Shown here: positions 1 through 6,222 of the stretch, piece by piece
How positions within the stretch are numbered: position 1 is the first letter of the stretch
Layout: each line of letters opens with the position of its first letter
IMG/VR virus record: IMGVR_UViG_3300047276_000460
Span: 1-56,709 of that record
Source of the DNA: a virus
Length of the DNA stretch: 56,709 nucleotides
Direction: 5' to 3' (one strand)
Notes under the pieces: generated by a model
What the model saw: the letters and a program-made list of their open reading frames with translations, nothing else
Database searches by the model: none
What the model was told of the DNA's origin: nothing
Position numbers and translations under genes: made by a program

Positions 1-167
1 TTGAGATCGGCAGCCACGGCAGCCATCAGGGCCGCGTTGGGGTGGGCGCCCAGCGACGCCGGACGGTCGTAGAAGTCGCCGGTCGCGATGTCGTAGAACG
101 TGCCGTTATCGACGATGCGCTCCAGCTCGGCTGCGGCCTCGGCGTAGTAGTCGGGGTATTCGACGTC
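1..167. repeat. Terminal redundancy, left copy
   Basis: These 167 bases recur at 56543-56709 with a single difference, G at 40 versus A at 56582. The overlap shows that the window is a circularly closed or circularly permuted genome cut inside a gene. It could be an assembly overlap from a permuted headful-packaged genome or a true short terminal repeat; the sequence alone cannot separate these. Confidence 0.9.
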
Positions 168-278
168 GATGTTGTCGGTGCAGTGCCCCTCGACGCGAGC
201 GAGATGCTCGGGCTGGTACAGGCCGTTGTCGAGGCAGGTGCGATAGAGTACCTTGGCGAATTGATCGGCGGTCATCAT
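1..278 (-). CDS. Hypothetical accessory protein, N-terminal part, continues across the end of the window
   Basis: The minus-strand frame opens at an ATG at 278 (a second ATG follows at 275) and runs off position 1. Joined through the terminal overlap to 56455-56709 it makes a protein of about 121 residues beginning MMTADQFAKVLYRTC and ending NAISKGE. I recognise no family. It is acidic and rich in Tyr and Ala. A GGGAG ribosome site sits about ten bases before the start, and the promoter at 295-352 lies just upstream, so it is the first gene of the long accessory operon that continues at 56451. The base difference at position 40 changes one codon from Pro to Leu between the two copies. Confidence 0.8.
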   Translation of the reverse strand, partial: MMTADQFAKVLYRTCLDNGLYQPEHLARVEGHCTDNIDVEYPDYYAEAAAELERIVDNGTFYDIATGDFYDRPASLGAHPNAALMAAVAADL

Positions 279-294
279 GTGATTGGCTCCCTTC

Positions 295-352
295 GTTGCT
301 GACACAGCCTCTTTGCCAGAGGCAGGGGGGTATTGCAACCCCCCTGTTGCGA
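295..352 (-). promoter_or_regulatory. Promoter cassette P1 (TTGCA type)
   Basis: On the minus strand: TTGCAA at 333-338, a 17-base spacer, CAAAGA at 310-315, six bases, then GTCAGCAAC at 295-303 near the expected start. The -35 box is the loop of a perfect 8-bp inverted repeat, CAGGGGGG and CCCCCCTG. A second inverted repeat, GCCTCT and AGAGGC, flanks the start of the -10. The stop codon of the gene ending at 353 lies in the conserved A/T block upstream. The -10 is a poor sigma-70 match, so an activator may be needed. Confidence 0.65.
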
Positions 353-760
353 TTATTTTAGATCGGCTTCCTTTTTCGGCACCGAGACTGGCCGCGTGCC
401 GTGCTCGATGTCGTGGCTGTCGCAGAGCCTTTGCAGGAAGCCCACAAGCCCCGAGAGATAGCGGATGTAGTCTCGCTCCGCACGGGCGACGGTCACGGGC
501 AGCGTGTAGCCCAGTGCGACCATCCTGCGCTCGACGCGGCGGAGGGCCGTGCCGACGTACGCCACCCTGACCTTGGCGCGATCCGCCCAGTCATAGTCCT
601 CGTCGCTGTGGTCCTCGATCATGTTGTGCGCCGCGATCTGCGACTTCATCACGTCGAACAGATCGACGATCTCGTCGTGCCACTGGAGCAGCGTTGCCTC
701 GCTGGTCTCCTGCTGGATGGCGTGCCGCTCAGGCAGATCGAATTTGCTTTTCTCAGTCAT
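353..760 (-). CDS. Hypothetical protein (135 aa)
   Basis: No family recognised. The protein is acidic and probably helical. The N-terminal half has Asp/Glu-rich stretches (DHSDEDYDWAD near residues 51-61) and the middle is Arg-rich (LRRVERRM), so a small DNA- or RNA-associated role is possible but unsupported. It is the last gene of the operon that starts at 1936. Its start overlaps the 25-residue membrane peptide gene upstream by eight bases, which implies translational coupling. Its TAA stop lies in the conserved A/T block of promoter P1. Confidence 0.8.
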   Translation of the reverse strand: MTEKSKFDLPERHAIQQETSEATLLQWHDEIVDLFDVMKSQIAAHNMIEDHSDEDYDWADRAKVRVAYVGTALRRVERRMVALGYTLPVTVARAERDYIRYLSGLVGFLQRLCDSHDIEHGTRPVSVPKKEADLK

Positions 761-830
761 ATTTCAGTTGCTCCAAGATTTGCAGGAGGACGATGAGGAT
801 GCCGCCAAGCAGCGCGTTGGTGAGTGCCAT
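753..830 (-). CDS. Membrane micropeptide (25 aa)
   Basis: A 25-residue reading frame starting MALTNALLGGILIVLL. About 15 hydrophobic residues form one likely membrane helix, followed by a short polar tail. It starts one base after the stop of the gene at 832-936 and overlaps the start of the gene at 760. The tight packing on both sides is the main evidence that it is translated. The role is unknown. A small holin or membrane regulator is possible, but the recognisable lysis genes are in the late arm. Confidence 0.55.
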   Translation of the reverse strand: MALTNALLGGILIVLLQILEQLKYD

Positions 831-831
831 G

Positions 832-936
832 TCAGCGGCCCTCCCCTGACAGCGCGCTGACGGCGGCGATCCCGGCGAGGACGATCAGCAGGCCGAAGGC
901 CTCGAGGCTGACGTAGGGCGACAGGTCGAAGATCAT
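832..936 (-). CDS. Membrane micropeptide (34 aa)
   Basis: A 34-residue frame starting MIFDLSPYVSLEAF with one strong hydrophobic helix (GLLIVLAGIAAVSAL, about residues 15-29) and a short charged end. Its ATG overlaps the stop of the upstream gene (ATGA), and its own stop is one base before the next micropeptide. I chose this start over a longer upstream frame, which would overlap the gene at 933-1223 along most of its length. Function unknown; probably an inner-membrane single-span peptide acting with its neighbour. Confidence 0.6.
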   Translation of the reverse strand: MIFDLSPYVSLEAFGLLIVLAGIAAVSALSGEGR

Positions 937-1223
937 GCCAGCCCCCCGTGCCGGTGGATGAACTTGTTCACGACCGAGACGGGCACGAAGCTGTACGGCG
1001 TGTCCTTGCTGCCGTCGCCGAAGCTGCGCGGGTAGATCGCGCGACCGCTCGGGCCAGCGATGCACCACACCTCGACGCAGCCCCATGGACCCCTGTCGTC
1101 GCGCGGCGAGCAGTAATGGAACTTGCTGGCCTGCACGCTCATCCTCGTGCCGTCGGCGCAGGAGAGCCACGGGCGCACAGGCCCGCTGTACTTGGCGAGG
1201 TATTCGTGGACGTAGTCTTGCAT
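933..1223 (-). CDS. Hypothetical protein (96 aa)
   Basis: No family recognised. A compact protein with four cysteines (around residues 22, 38, 49 and 54) and several aromatic residues, which suggests a small beta-rich fold, perhaps metal-binding. Its start has a strong AGGAGG site within a 17-base leader identical to the one before the next gene upstream, AGGAGGCCTGAGCCATG. It ends in an ATGA overlap with the 34-aa membrane peptide. Confidence 0.75.
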   Translation of the reverse strand: MQDYVHEYLAKYSGPVRPWLSCADGTRMSVQASKFHYCSPRDDRGPWGCVEVWCIAGPSGRAIYPRSFGDGSKDTPYSFVPVSVVNKFIHRHGGLA

Positions 1224-1226
1224 GGC

Positions 1227-1430
1227 TCAGGCCTCCTCGATGTTGGAGAGCGGGACGCGGATGCCGTAGTGGTCGGCGTCCCAGCGCTCGATGCTGTTGC
1301 GTGGGAATATCGACGGATCGACCCAGCGGTGTTCGGTCTCGCCAACTATGCGCTGCGTGCGCGCGCCTGCCGGTACGGTGACGGTCAGGCCATTGCCGAA
1401 GGTGTGGGTGAAGGTGTTCTTGACGATCAT
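1227..1430 (-). CDS. Hypothetical protein (67 aa)
   Basis: No family recognised. A small protein beginning MIVKNTFTHTFGNG, with a beta-strand-like N-terminus and a conserved-looking WDADHYGIRVPLSN end. Its ribosome site and start are the same 17 bases as those of the next gene in the operon, so the leader has been duplicated. Codon use matches its neighbours. Its role in the early accessory block is unknown. Confidence 0.75.
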   Translation of the reverse strand: MIVKNTFTHTFGNGLTVTVPAGARTQRIVGETEHRWVDPSIFPRNSIERWDADHYGIRVPLSNIEEA

Positions 1431-1442
1431 GGCTCAGGCCTC

Positions 1443-1700
1443 CTACATGGATGTTTGGTTGATGATGTACACAGCCTCGGCCATGATCTCGTCGTACAGC
1501 TTGCGCATCGCTTTCAGGCGGTCGTAGTGCGCCTCACGGTCGGCGGTGCAGGCGACGGCGTTGCCGGGGTAGTCCCTGCCGTTCGGCGTGGCCTGCTTGA
1601 GCGCCTCGATGGCGTCGTTGATCAAGTCCAGAGCCTTGAGACGCGGCTTGAGCAGGTCGTCCTTGCTGCTGCCGTTGATGTTGAGCTGGGGCGTAATCAT
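1443..1700 (-). CDS. Hypothetical helical protein (85 aa)
   Basis: I take the ATG at 1700 (MITPQLNINGSS) because a GGAGACACCGAC leader precedes it; the same leader precedes the genes at 2905-3288 and 42682-42846. A longer in-frame extension to 1805 would run through the hairpin at 1721-1736 and the end of the gene upstream. The product looks helical and charged (LKALDLINDAIEALKQA, LKAMRKLYDEIMAEA). No family recognised. Confidence 0.75.
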   Translation of the reverse strand: MITPQLNINGSSKDDLLKPRLKALDLINDAIEALKQATPNGRDYPGNAVACTADREAHYDRLKAMRKLYDEIMAEAVYIINQTSM

Positions 1701-1720
1701 GTCGGTGTCTCCTGTGTTGT

Positions 1721-1736
1721 GGGGGCCGAAGCCCCC
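1721..1736 (-). terminator. UUCG-capped hairpin
   Basis: On the minus strand a perfect GGGGGC stem closes a TTCG tetraloop and GCCCCC follows. It has no following T-run, so it is more likely a partial terminator, processing or stability element between the genes at 1748 and 1443 than a strong terminator. Identical hairpins occur at 2883-2898 (minus) and 12603-12618 (plus). Confidence 0.6.
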
Positions 1737-1747
1737 GAGATTGGTGG

Positions 1748-1936
1748 TCAAGCGGCGTTGCCAGTCCACATGCGAAGGTTGGCGCGGCGACCAAGCAGTA
1801 CGCATGCCTCATAGCTGCGCGGCGTATCGTAGATCGTAGCCCGATCCCAATTGGCTGGCGGATTGTTGCGGGTTTCCAAGACGATTGCGCGAAGCTGGTC
1901 GTCGGTCATATCGTGCAGGTCGTTGAAGTTGGTCAT
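1748..1936 (-). CDS. Hypothetical protein (62 aa)
   Basis: The ATG at 1936 (MTNFNDLHDMTDDQL) lies downstream of promoter P2 and about eight bases after an AGGAG site. An extension to 2062 would cross the promoter. The product is small and acidic at the N-terminus and basic at the C-terminus. No family recognised. First gene of the leftward operon ending at 353. Confidence 0.7.
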   Translation of the reverse strand: MTNFNDLHDMTDDQLRAIVLETRNNPPANWDRATIYDTPRSYEACVLLGRRANLRMWTGNAA

Positions 1937-1951
1937 GTCGTGTGCTCCTGT

Positions 1952-2015
1952 GTTGCTGACATCCCCTCTCTGGCAGAAGCCGAGAGGGGATGCAACCCCC
2001 CAGTTGAAATTATTT
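1952..2015 (-). promoter_or_regulatory. Promoter cassette P2 (TTGCA type)
   Basis: Minus strand: TTGCAT at 1990-1995, 17-base spacer, CAGAGA at 1967-1972, six bases, GTCAGCAAC at 1952-1960. GGGG and CCCC flank the -35 box, and CCCCTCTC pairs with GAGAGGGG around the -10. Upstream lies the AAATAATTTCAAC block, which contains the TAA stop of the XRE/sigma gene. Confidence 0.65.
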
Positions 2016-2588
2016 TCGGTCTGCGTACGGCGAGACGCCGTTGAGCCTGAAGTTGCGCTCATTGCGGAAGGCCGCGCCTTTCATCTTGCGGATGGCGCGC
2101 CTCTCGATCTGGTGTACCCTATTTCTGTGGACCCCCTCCTCCTGCCCGATGTCTTCGTACGTCCGCTCCTCCAGCCGGGCAGTGACGATGCGCTTCTCGC
2201 GGTCCCCCAAGGTGCTCATGAGGTGCTCCAACTCCCTGCGCTGCCAGACTTGGCGCTCAGCGCTTGAGCTTGCGAGCATGGCCATCGTCGGCTCATCGAC
2301 GAACGTCTCCATCGAGTTCTTCTCCAGCCGCATCGTGCGTTGCGCGTCGGTGAACAGGTCGTCTGGATCGCAGCGGAGGACAGCCGCGATGCGATGGGCG
2401 GTGTCCGTATAGTCGTCGCGCCGTTCGCTGTAGGCGGGCCGCTTCATGGCGATGATCTCAACCACCGATACGTAGGACACGCCCGCCATGTCGGCGAGTT
2501 GCTTGGCGGATGTCACATTGCACTCGCGCATGCGCGAAAGGATGCGCGCGTTGCGTACAGTGATCTTGACGGCATAGTCTTGGGTCAT
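2010..2588 (-). CDS. Transcription regulator: XRE-type HTH plus sigma-70 region 4
   Basis: 192 residues with two DNA-binding regions. Residues about 12-80 read as an XRE/Cro-type helix-turn-helix (SAKQLADMAGVSYVSVVEII, then IAAVLRCDPDDLF). Residues about 125-172 match sigma-70 region 4 (LGDREKRIVTARL, TYEDIGQEEGVHRNRVHQIE, RAIRKMK), the part that contacts the -35 box. There is no recognisable region 2, so it should not open promoters alone. It may redirect host polymerase or act as an activator bound near -35. It sits beside the divergent control region and upstream of promoter P2. It is a candidate to act on the repeated TTGCA cassettes. Domain calls are firm; its action is inferred. Confidence 0.8.
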   Translation of the reverse strand: MTQDYAVKITVRNARILSRMRECNVTSAKQLADMAGVSYVSVVEIIAMKRPAYSERRDDYTDTAHRIAAVLRCDPDDLFTDAQRTMRLEKNSMETFVDEPTMAMLASSSAERQVWQRRELEHLMSTLGDREKRIVTARLEERTYEDIGQEEGVHRNRVHQIERRAIRKMKGAAFRNERNFRLNGVSPYADRK

Positions 2589-2589
2589 G

Positions 2590-2853
2590 TCAGCCCTCCC
2601 TGACCGCGCGAATGTGGCCGCTGAGGTTCGCTCTCGCGATGGGCAGGTTGAGGTCGTCCGAGAGGGCGCAGTCGCTCTCCTCGTCGTAGACGGACAGATC
2701 GCGAAGGTGGGCTGCGACGGCGATCATGCGCGCCGCGCCTGCCGTGCCGATGCTGATCTGCTTGTCGCGCTGCCAGACGCTGTACGCGCCGCTCAGCTCG
2801 GGACGGATGACGACGTCGAAGCCGTGGAAGGTGTTCGGGTTGGTTACGGGCAT
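2590..2853 (-). CDS. Hypothetical protein (87 aa)
   Basis: Starts MPVTNPNTFHGFDVVIRP. It resembles a small alpha/beta protein with an N-terminal strand pair (FDVVIRP, YSVWQRDKQISIG) and a C-terminal helix. Its stop is one base from the start of the XRE/sigma gene, so the two are probably translated from one message. No family recognised. Confidence 0.75.
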   Translation of the reverse strand: MPVTNPNTFHGFDVVIRPELSGAYSVWQRDKQISIGTAGAARMIAVAAHLRDLSVYDEESDCALSDDLNLPIARANLSGHIRAVREG

Positions 2854-2882
2854 TGGTACTGTCTCCTGTGGTGGTGGTGGGT

Positions 2883-2898
2883 GGGGGCCGAAGCCCCC
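2883..2898 (-). terminator. UUCG-capped hairpin
   Basis: Same GGGGGC-TTCG-GCCCCC hairpin as at 1721-1736, between the genes at 2905 and 2853. It probably tunes expression between the two genes or protects an RNA end; there is no T-run for strong termination. Confidence 0.6.
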
Positions 2899-2904
2899 GG
2901 TTGG

Positions 2905-3288
2905 TTAGAAGTTGTAATCGTACTTGCGGACCGCGCCGTTGGCGATGAACTGGCGGCTCTTGCAGCCCCAGAGCTTGTCCGAGCCGTAGTAGCGGCTCTT
3001 GACCAGCCGCAGGGTCAGGCGGCCTTCGCCGACGCCGTCGTACAGCCAAGTCTGCTCGTCTTGGTTGGTGCAGTGACCGGCGAAGCCACCGGGGATTATG
3101 TTGGGCTGCCAGTTGGGGTCGCGCTTGGTCTGCACTGGGGCGACCGTGATGGTCGATGCGGTGCGGCTCACGACGACCCACGGCGTGGTGTCCGAGTACA
3201 TGGTCTCGGTCAGGTACTCACCCTCGGGCAGGCCGATGACGTTGGTGGTGAAACGGTCGTAGGCGCGGACGGGCTTGTTGGTGTTCAT
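2905..3288 (-). CDS. Hypothetical protein (127 aa)
   Basis: I chose the ATG at 3288 (MNTNKPVRAYDRF), which has a GGAGACACCGAC leader. A GTG at 3306 overlapping the previous stop is possible. The protein is beta-rich with two cysteines and many Tyr and Trp residues (TPWVVVSRTASTITVAPV, GSDKLWGCKSRQF). No family recognised. Second gene of the operon from P3. Confidence 0.75.
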   Translation of the reverse strand: MNTNKPVRAYDRFTTNVIGLPEGEYLTETMYSDTTPWVVVSRTASTITVAPVQTKRDPNWQPNIIPGGFAGHCTNQDEQTWLYDGVGEGRLTLRLVKSRYYGSDKLWGCKSRQFIANGAVRKYDYNF

Positions 3289-3302
3289 GTCGGTGTCTCC
3301 CT

Positions 3303-3434
3303 TCACTTCGCGAGTTGAGCGTAGAGCTTGCGCTGGTAGGCCTTGAGCGCGGTGAGGCTGCCGTGGCCGCGCTTGTGGGTCTCGATCAGACTGCTGATCT
3401 TGAGAAGCTCAGCGATGATGTCGTTCTGGGTCAT
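3303..3434 (-). CDS. Hypothetical small helical protein (43 aa)
   Basis: A short frame starting MTQNDIIAELLKISS and ending YAQLAK, all helix-forming. It is the first gene after promoter P3 and the divergent region, and its stop overlaps the alternative GTG of the next gene. The N-terminus resembles that of the XRE/sigma protein (MTQDY) only in the first residues. No family recognised. Confidence 0.6.
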   Translation of the reverse strand: MTQNDIIAELLKISSLIETHKRGHGSLTALKAYQRKLYAQLAK

Positions 3435-3451
3435 GTCGTTTGCTCCGTTTC

Positions 3452-3515
3452 GTTTCTGACAAAGCCTCTCTGCCAGAGGTCAAAAAGGATTGCAACCCCC
3501 CTGTTGAAAAATAGT
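3452..3515 (-). promoter_or_regulatory. Promoter cassette P3 (TTGCA type)
   Basis: Minus strand: TTGCAA at 3490-3495, 17-base spacer, CAGAGA at 3467-3472, six bases, GTCAGAAAC at 3452-3460. Upstream is TTTTCAACAGGGGGG. CCTCT and AGAGG flank the -10 start. It drives the leftward operon from 3434 that contains the XRE/sigma gene. Confidence 0.65.
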
Positions 3516-3767
3516 TGAAAAATTCTGCAAGTGGCCTGTTTTGCCGGTCGAGGCTGCAACAAGTGCAACAAATAGAAAATGGCGGAAAACTGCGGAATGC
3601 AACATTCATCTCAGGGGTTGAATGTTGCAACAAGTTGCAGTTGTTGCAGGGGTGCTGGTAAAGTTTTGCAAGTGCTGAAACCCGCAGAAAACCGCCAAAA
3701 ATTGGGGTTTTGGGGCTGCAACAAGTGCAACAAGTTGCCAACAAGTTGCACAAGTTGCAATGCAATC

Positions 3768-3796
3768 ACCGGTAATAAGACTTCGTCTTATCCGGT
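3768..3796. other. Hairpin in the control region
   Basis: ATAAGAC and GTCTTAT form a seven-base stem with a TTC loop, extended after a small bulge by ACCGG and CCGGT. It lies at the right end of the repeat array. It could be an operator, part of an origin, or a leader stem. It is not followed by a T-run. Confidence 0.45.
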
Positions 3797-3888
3797 TGTT
3801 GCGTTGCGTTGTTGCAGGTTGCGGATGCTGATGTTGCAAAGTTTTTCGGGCGGGTTTTTCGGGCAGAAATGGCCCCAGATCGCATGCC

Positions 3889-3917
3889 TTGAATTGGCGT
3901 CGTGCAGGGTGTACATG
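3889..3917 (+). promoter_or_regulatory. Candidate late promoter for the terminase operon
   Basis: TTGAAT at 3889-3894, a 17-base spacer, then TACATG at 3912-3917. The predicted start, near 3924, gives a leader of about 40 bases before the small terminase ATG at 3963. It resembles a sigma-70 promoter and differs from the minus-strand cassettes, which fits separate timing of the two arms. Confidence 0.4.
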
Positions 3918-3962
3918 GGTCGCATCACTGGAAGCCCTGTCACGATACGGAGCACGCAGACT

Positions 3963-4400
3963 ATGACCGGACGCCCTAGCACCTACACTGAAGAGATGGG
4001 AAACCTCATCTGTGACAAGCTCACGGAGGGGCTGAGCCTGCGGCGCATCTGCAAGAGCGAGGAGTTCCCGAACGCTTCGACTGTGTACGTGTGGCTGGAT
4101 CGCTTCCCCGCCTTCGCCGAGCAGTATGCCCGCGCGCGCGAAGCCGCCACGGAGGACATGCTCGAGGAGATGCTCGAGATCGCCGACGACCCGCTGCTCG
4201 AGGCGCAGGACAAACGCGTGCGCATCGACACGCGCAAGTGGGCCATGGGCAAGCTCAAGCCGAAGAAGTACGGCGAGAAGCAGACCGTCGATGTCGGCAA
4301 CAAGGACGGCGAGGCGCTGAAGGTCGAGGGTAACGTCGATACGGCTGCGCTCGTGAGCAGCCTCGCCGAAGCCCTGCGCACGCAGAAGGCCGACAAGTGA
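3963..4400 (+). CDS. terS: Terminase small subunit
   Basis: 145 residues. Small terminases bind the phage DNA and guide the large subunit. The N-terminus (GRPSTYTEEMGNLICDKL) followed by an HTH (LSLRRICKSEEFPNASTVYVW) is typical of the terminase small subunit family common in alphaproteobacterial phages. The middle (YARAREAATEDMLEEMLEIA, then VRIDTRKWAMGKLKPKKYGEK) also fits. I chose ATG 3963 because a GGAG site lies about 11 bases upstream and the fold starts there. It opens the late arm directly before the large terminase. Confidence 0.88.
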   Translation: MTGRPSTYTEEMGNLICDKLTEGLSLRRICKSEEFPNASTVYVWLDRFPAFAEQYARAREAATEDMLEEMLEIADDPLLEAQDKRVRIDTRKWAMGKLKPKKYGEKQTVDVGNKDGEALKVEGNVDTAALVSSLAEALRTQKADK

Positions 4401-4735
4401 TCCGTGTCCGCGAGCACGGCACCCCTGTGCCGCGCGGCATCAGCCAGTCGAGCAACGAACGGTATGCTGATCTCTGGATCAGCACGGCGCTGTTCAGCCT
4501 GAACCTGCGCTGGGTGAAGCCCGAGCGCCGCCTCATCGTCAACTGCCACCGCAAGGCGGTCGGCCCGTGGCGTCGCATCCGCGAGCTGGAGCGCCGCGCC
4601 GACAGCCTCGAGCATGAGGTGCTCGCCCTCGAGCACGCCCTCGGCCAGTCGAACGAACGCTACGACCGTATCCGCGACACCAACGCGCAGCTTCGCGAGA
4701 CGCTGACGCTCTATCGGAACGACGCCCGCGCGTGA
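4397..4735 (+). CDS. Hypothetical protein with C-terminal coiled coil (112 aa)
   Basis: Starts at a GTG that overlaps the small terminase stop and ends overlapping the GTG of the large terminase. The C-terminal half (IRELERRADSLEHEVLALEH to about residue 100) has heptad spacing of a coiled coil; the N-terminal half has the pattern SLNLRWVKPERRLIVNCH. No family recognised. Lying between the two terminase genes, it may help packaging; this is inference. Confidence 0.75.
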   Translation: MIRVREHGTPVPRGISQSSNERYADLWISTALFSLNLRWVKPERRLIVNCHRKAVGPWRRIRELERRADSLEHEVLALEHALGQSNERYDRIRDTNAQLRETLTLYRNDARA

Positions 4736-6210
4736 CGCTCATCCTCCCCCGTGCCGAGCCGGAGGTGCTTCTCGCGCAGCTCACGCCTGAGCAGCGCGTC
4801 TACCTCGACTGGCAGCGGCGCTGGGCGGCGACCGCGCGCGCCAGCCAGCTCATCCCCGTCGGCGACTGGACCGAGTGCGGCGTGCTCGCCGGGCGCGGCT
4901 TCGGCAAGACGCGCGTCGGCGCCGAGTGGATCACGCGCGCCGCGTACGAAGACCCGAGCGGCTTCGACAGCGCCGTGATCGCGCCGACCTATCAGGACGT
5001 GAAGTTCACATGCTTCGAGGGCGAGAGCGGCATCCTGTCCGTCCTGCCGCCCGAGCTGCTCGTCGAGTACAACAAGTCCGACATGGTCATCAAAATGCGC
5101 AACGTCGCGGGTGGCGTCAGCACGCTGCGCGGCTTCACGGCTGAGAAGCCGGAGCGACTGCGCGGGCCGCAGCACTGCCGTGGCTGGTTCGACGAGCTGG
5201 CCGCGTGGTCGTACGACGAGGACACATGGGACATGGCCATGTTCGGCATGCGCCTCGGCCCCAACCCGCAGGTGCTCTGGACGACGACGCCGAAGCCGAA
5301 GGGCATCGTCCGCAAGCTGACTGCCCCGAAAGAGGGCAGGCTGATCGTGCGCGGCGCGACGTACGACAACCGCGCCAACCTGCCGGACAGCTTCTTCAAG
5401 CAGCTCGAGCAGTACGAGGGCACGACCATCGGTCGGCAGGAGCTGTACGGCGAGCTGATCGACCCGGAGGAGAGCGGCATCATCAAGCGGAGCTGGCTCA
5501 ACCTGTGGCCAGCCAAGCGCGTCCTGCCCAAGTTCGACTGGATCATCATGTCGCTCGACACGGCGTACACCGAGAAGAGCGTCGACAAGAAGGGCGACCC
5601 CGACCCGACGGCGTGCGGCGTCTGGGGCGTCTTCCAGTACAAGGGTATGAGCCACATCATGCTGCTCGACTGCTGGGAGGACCACCTCGGCCTGCCCGAC
5701 CTGATGAAGCGCACGAAGAAGGAACTGAACGTGCGCTACGGCGACGACGGCGATCAGGCCCTCATCAAGCCCATGTTCGGCAGCTCGAAGCCGATCACGT
5801 CGGGCCGCAAGCCGGACATCCTGCTGATCGAGGACAAGGGCAGCGGCATCAGCCTGCGCCAGATGCTCGAGCGCGAGGGGATCGAGGCGTACGCGTACAA
5901 CCCCGGTCGCGCCGACAAGCTGACGCGGCTGCACATCGTCAGCCCCATCTTCGCCCAGAAGCGCGTCTGGGTGCCGGAGAGCGACAGGACGCCCGGACGC
6001 CCGCGCACGTGGTGCGAGCCGCTCATCGCGCAGCTCTGCGCCTTCACTGGCGAGGGCAGCATCAAGCACGACGACCACGTCGATCAGACGACGCAGGCGC
6101 TCCGGCTGTGCATGGACAAGCGCATGATTGACCTGACCCGCAAGCCCAAGGATGCGGACAAAGGTGACAGACCGCCGCCGACTGTGGTATCGAACCCGTA
6201 CGCGGCATAA
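4732..6210 (+). CDS. terL: Terminase large subunit
   Basis: 492 residues. The DNA-packaging motor ATPase with a headful or site-cutting nuclease. The ATPase has Walker A GRGFGKTR at 54-61, Walker B GWFDELA at 151-157 and the coupling motif TTTP at 184-187. The RNase H-like nuclease has acidic residues in MSLDTAY (Asp276), LIEDKGSG (367-368) and HDDHVDQ (near 448-451). Length is normal. The GTG start overlaps the previous stop. All catalytic positions are present, so it should be active. It belongs to the Terminase_6-type group seen in many podoviruses. Confidence 0.97.
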   Translation: MTLILPRAEPEVLLAQLTPEQRVYLDWQRRWAATARASQLIPVGDWTECGVLAGRGFGKTRVGAEWITRAAYEDPSGFDSAVIAPTYQDVKFTCFEGESGILSVLPPELLVEYNKSDMVIKMRNVAGGVSTLRGFTAEKPERLRGPQHCRGWFDELAAWSYDEDTWDMAMFGMRLGPNPQVLWTTTPKPKGIVRKLTAPKEGRLIVRGATYDNRANLPDSFFKQLEQYEGTTIGRQELYGELIDPEESGIIKRSWLNLWPAKRVLPKFDWIIMSLDTAYTEKSVDKKGDPDPTACGVWGVFQYKGMSHIMLLDCWEDHLGLPDLMKRTKKELNVRYGDDGDQALIKPMFGSSKPITSGRKPDILLIEDKGSGISLRQMLEREGIEAYAYNPGRADKLTRLHIVSPIFAQKRVWVPESDRTPGRPRTWCEPLIAQLCAFTGEGSIKHDDHVDQTTQALRLCMDKRMIDLTRKPKDADKGDRPPPTVVSNPYAA

Positions 6211-6222
6211 GAGGACACCCCG

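Larger units (their letters stand above)
3519..3962. repeat. Divergent non-coding region with TGCAAC/GTTGCA array
   Basis: The only gene-free stretch above 300 bases. A 20-bp sequence, ggctgcaacaagtgcaacaa, occurs exactly at 3552-3571 and 3714-3733. A palindrome TGCAAC-AA-GTTGCA lies near 3626-3639, and further TGCAAC or GTTGCA copies run to about 3838. The region separates the two arms, so it may be an operator array, a replication origin with iterons, or both. A reading frame continues upstream from the small terminase through here but is low-complexity and lacks a good start. Confidence 0.7.

Noticed and set aside
3579-3962. N-terminal extension of the small terminase through the control region
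   Set aside because: The extension is low-complexity, built from TGCAAC repeats, while the terminase fold and a GGAG site begin at 3963.
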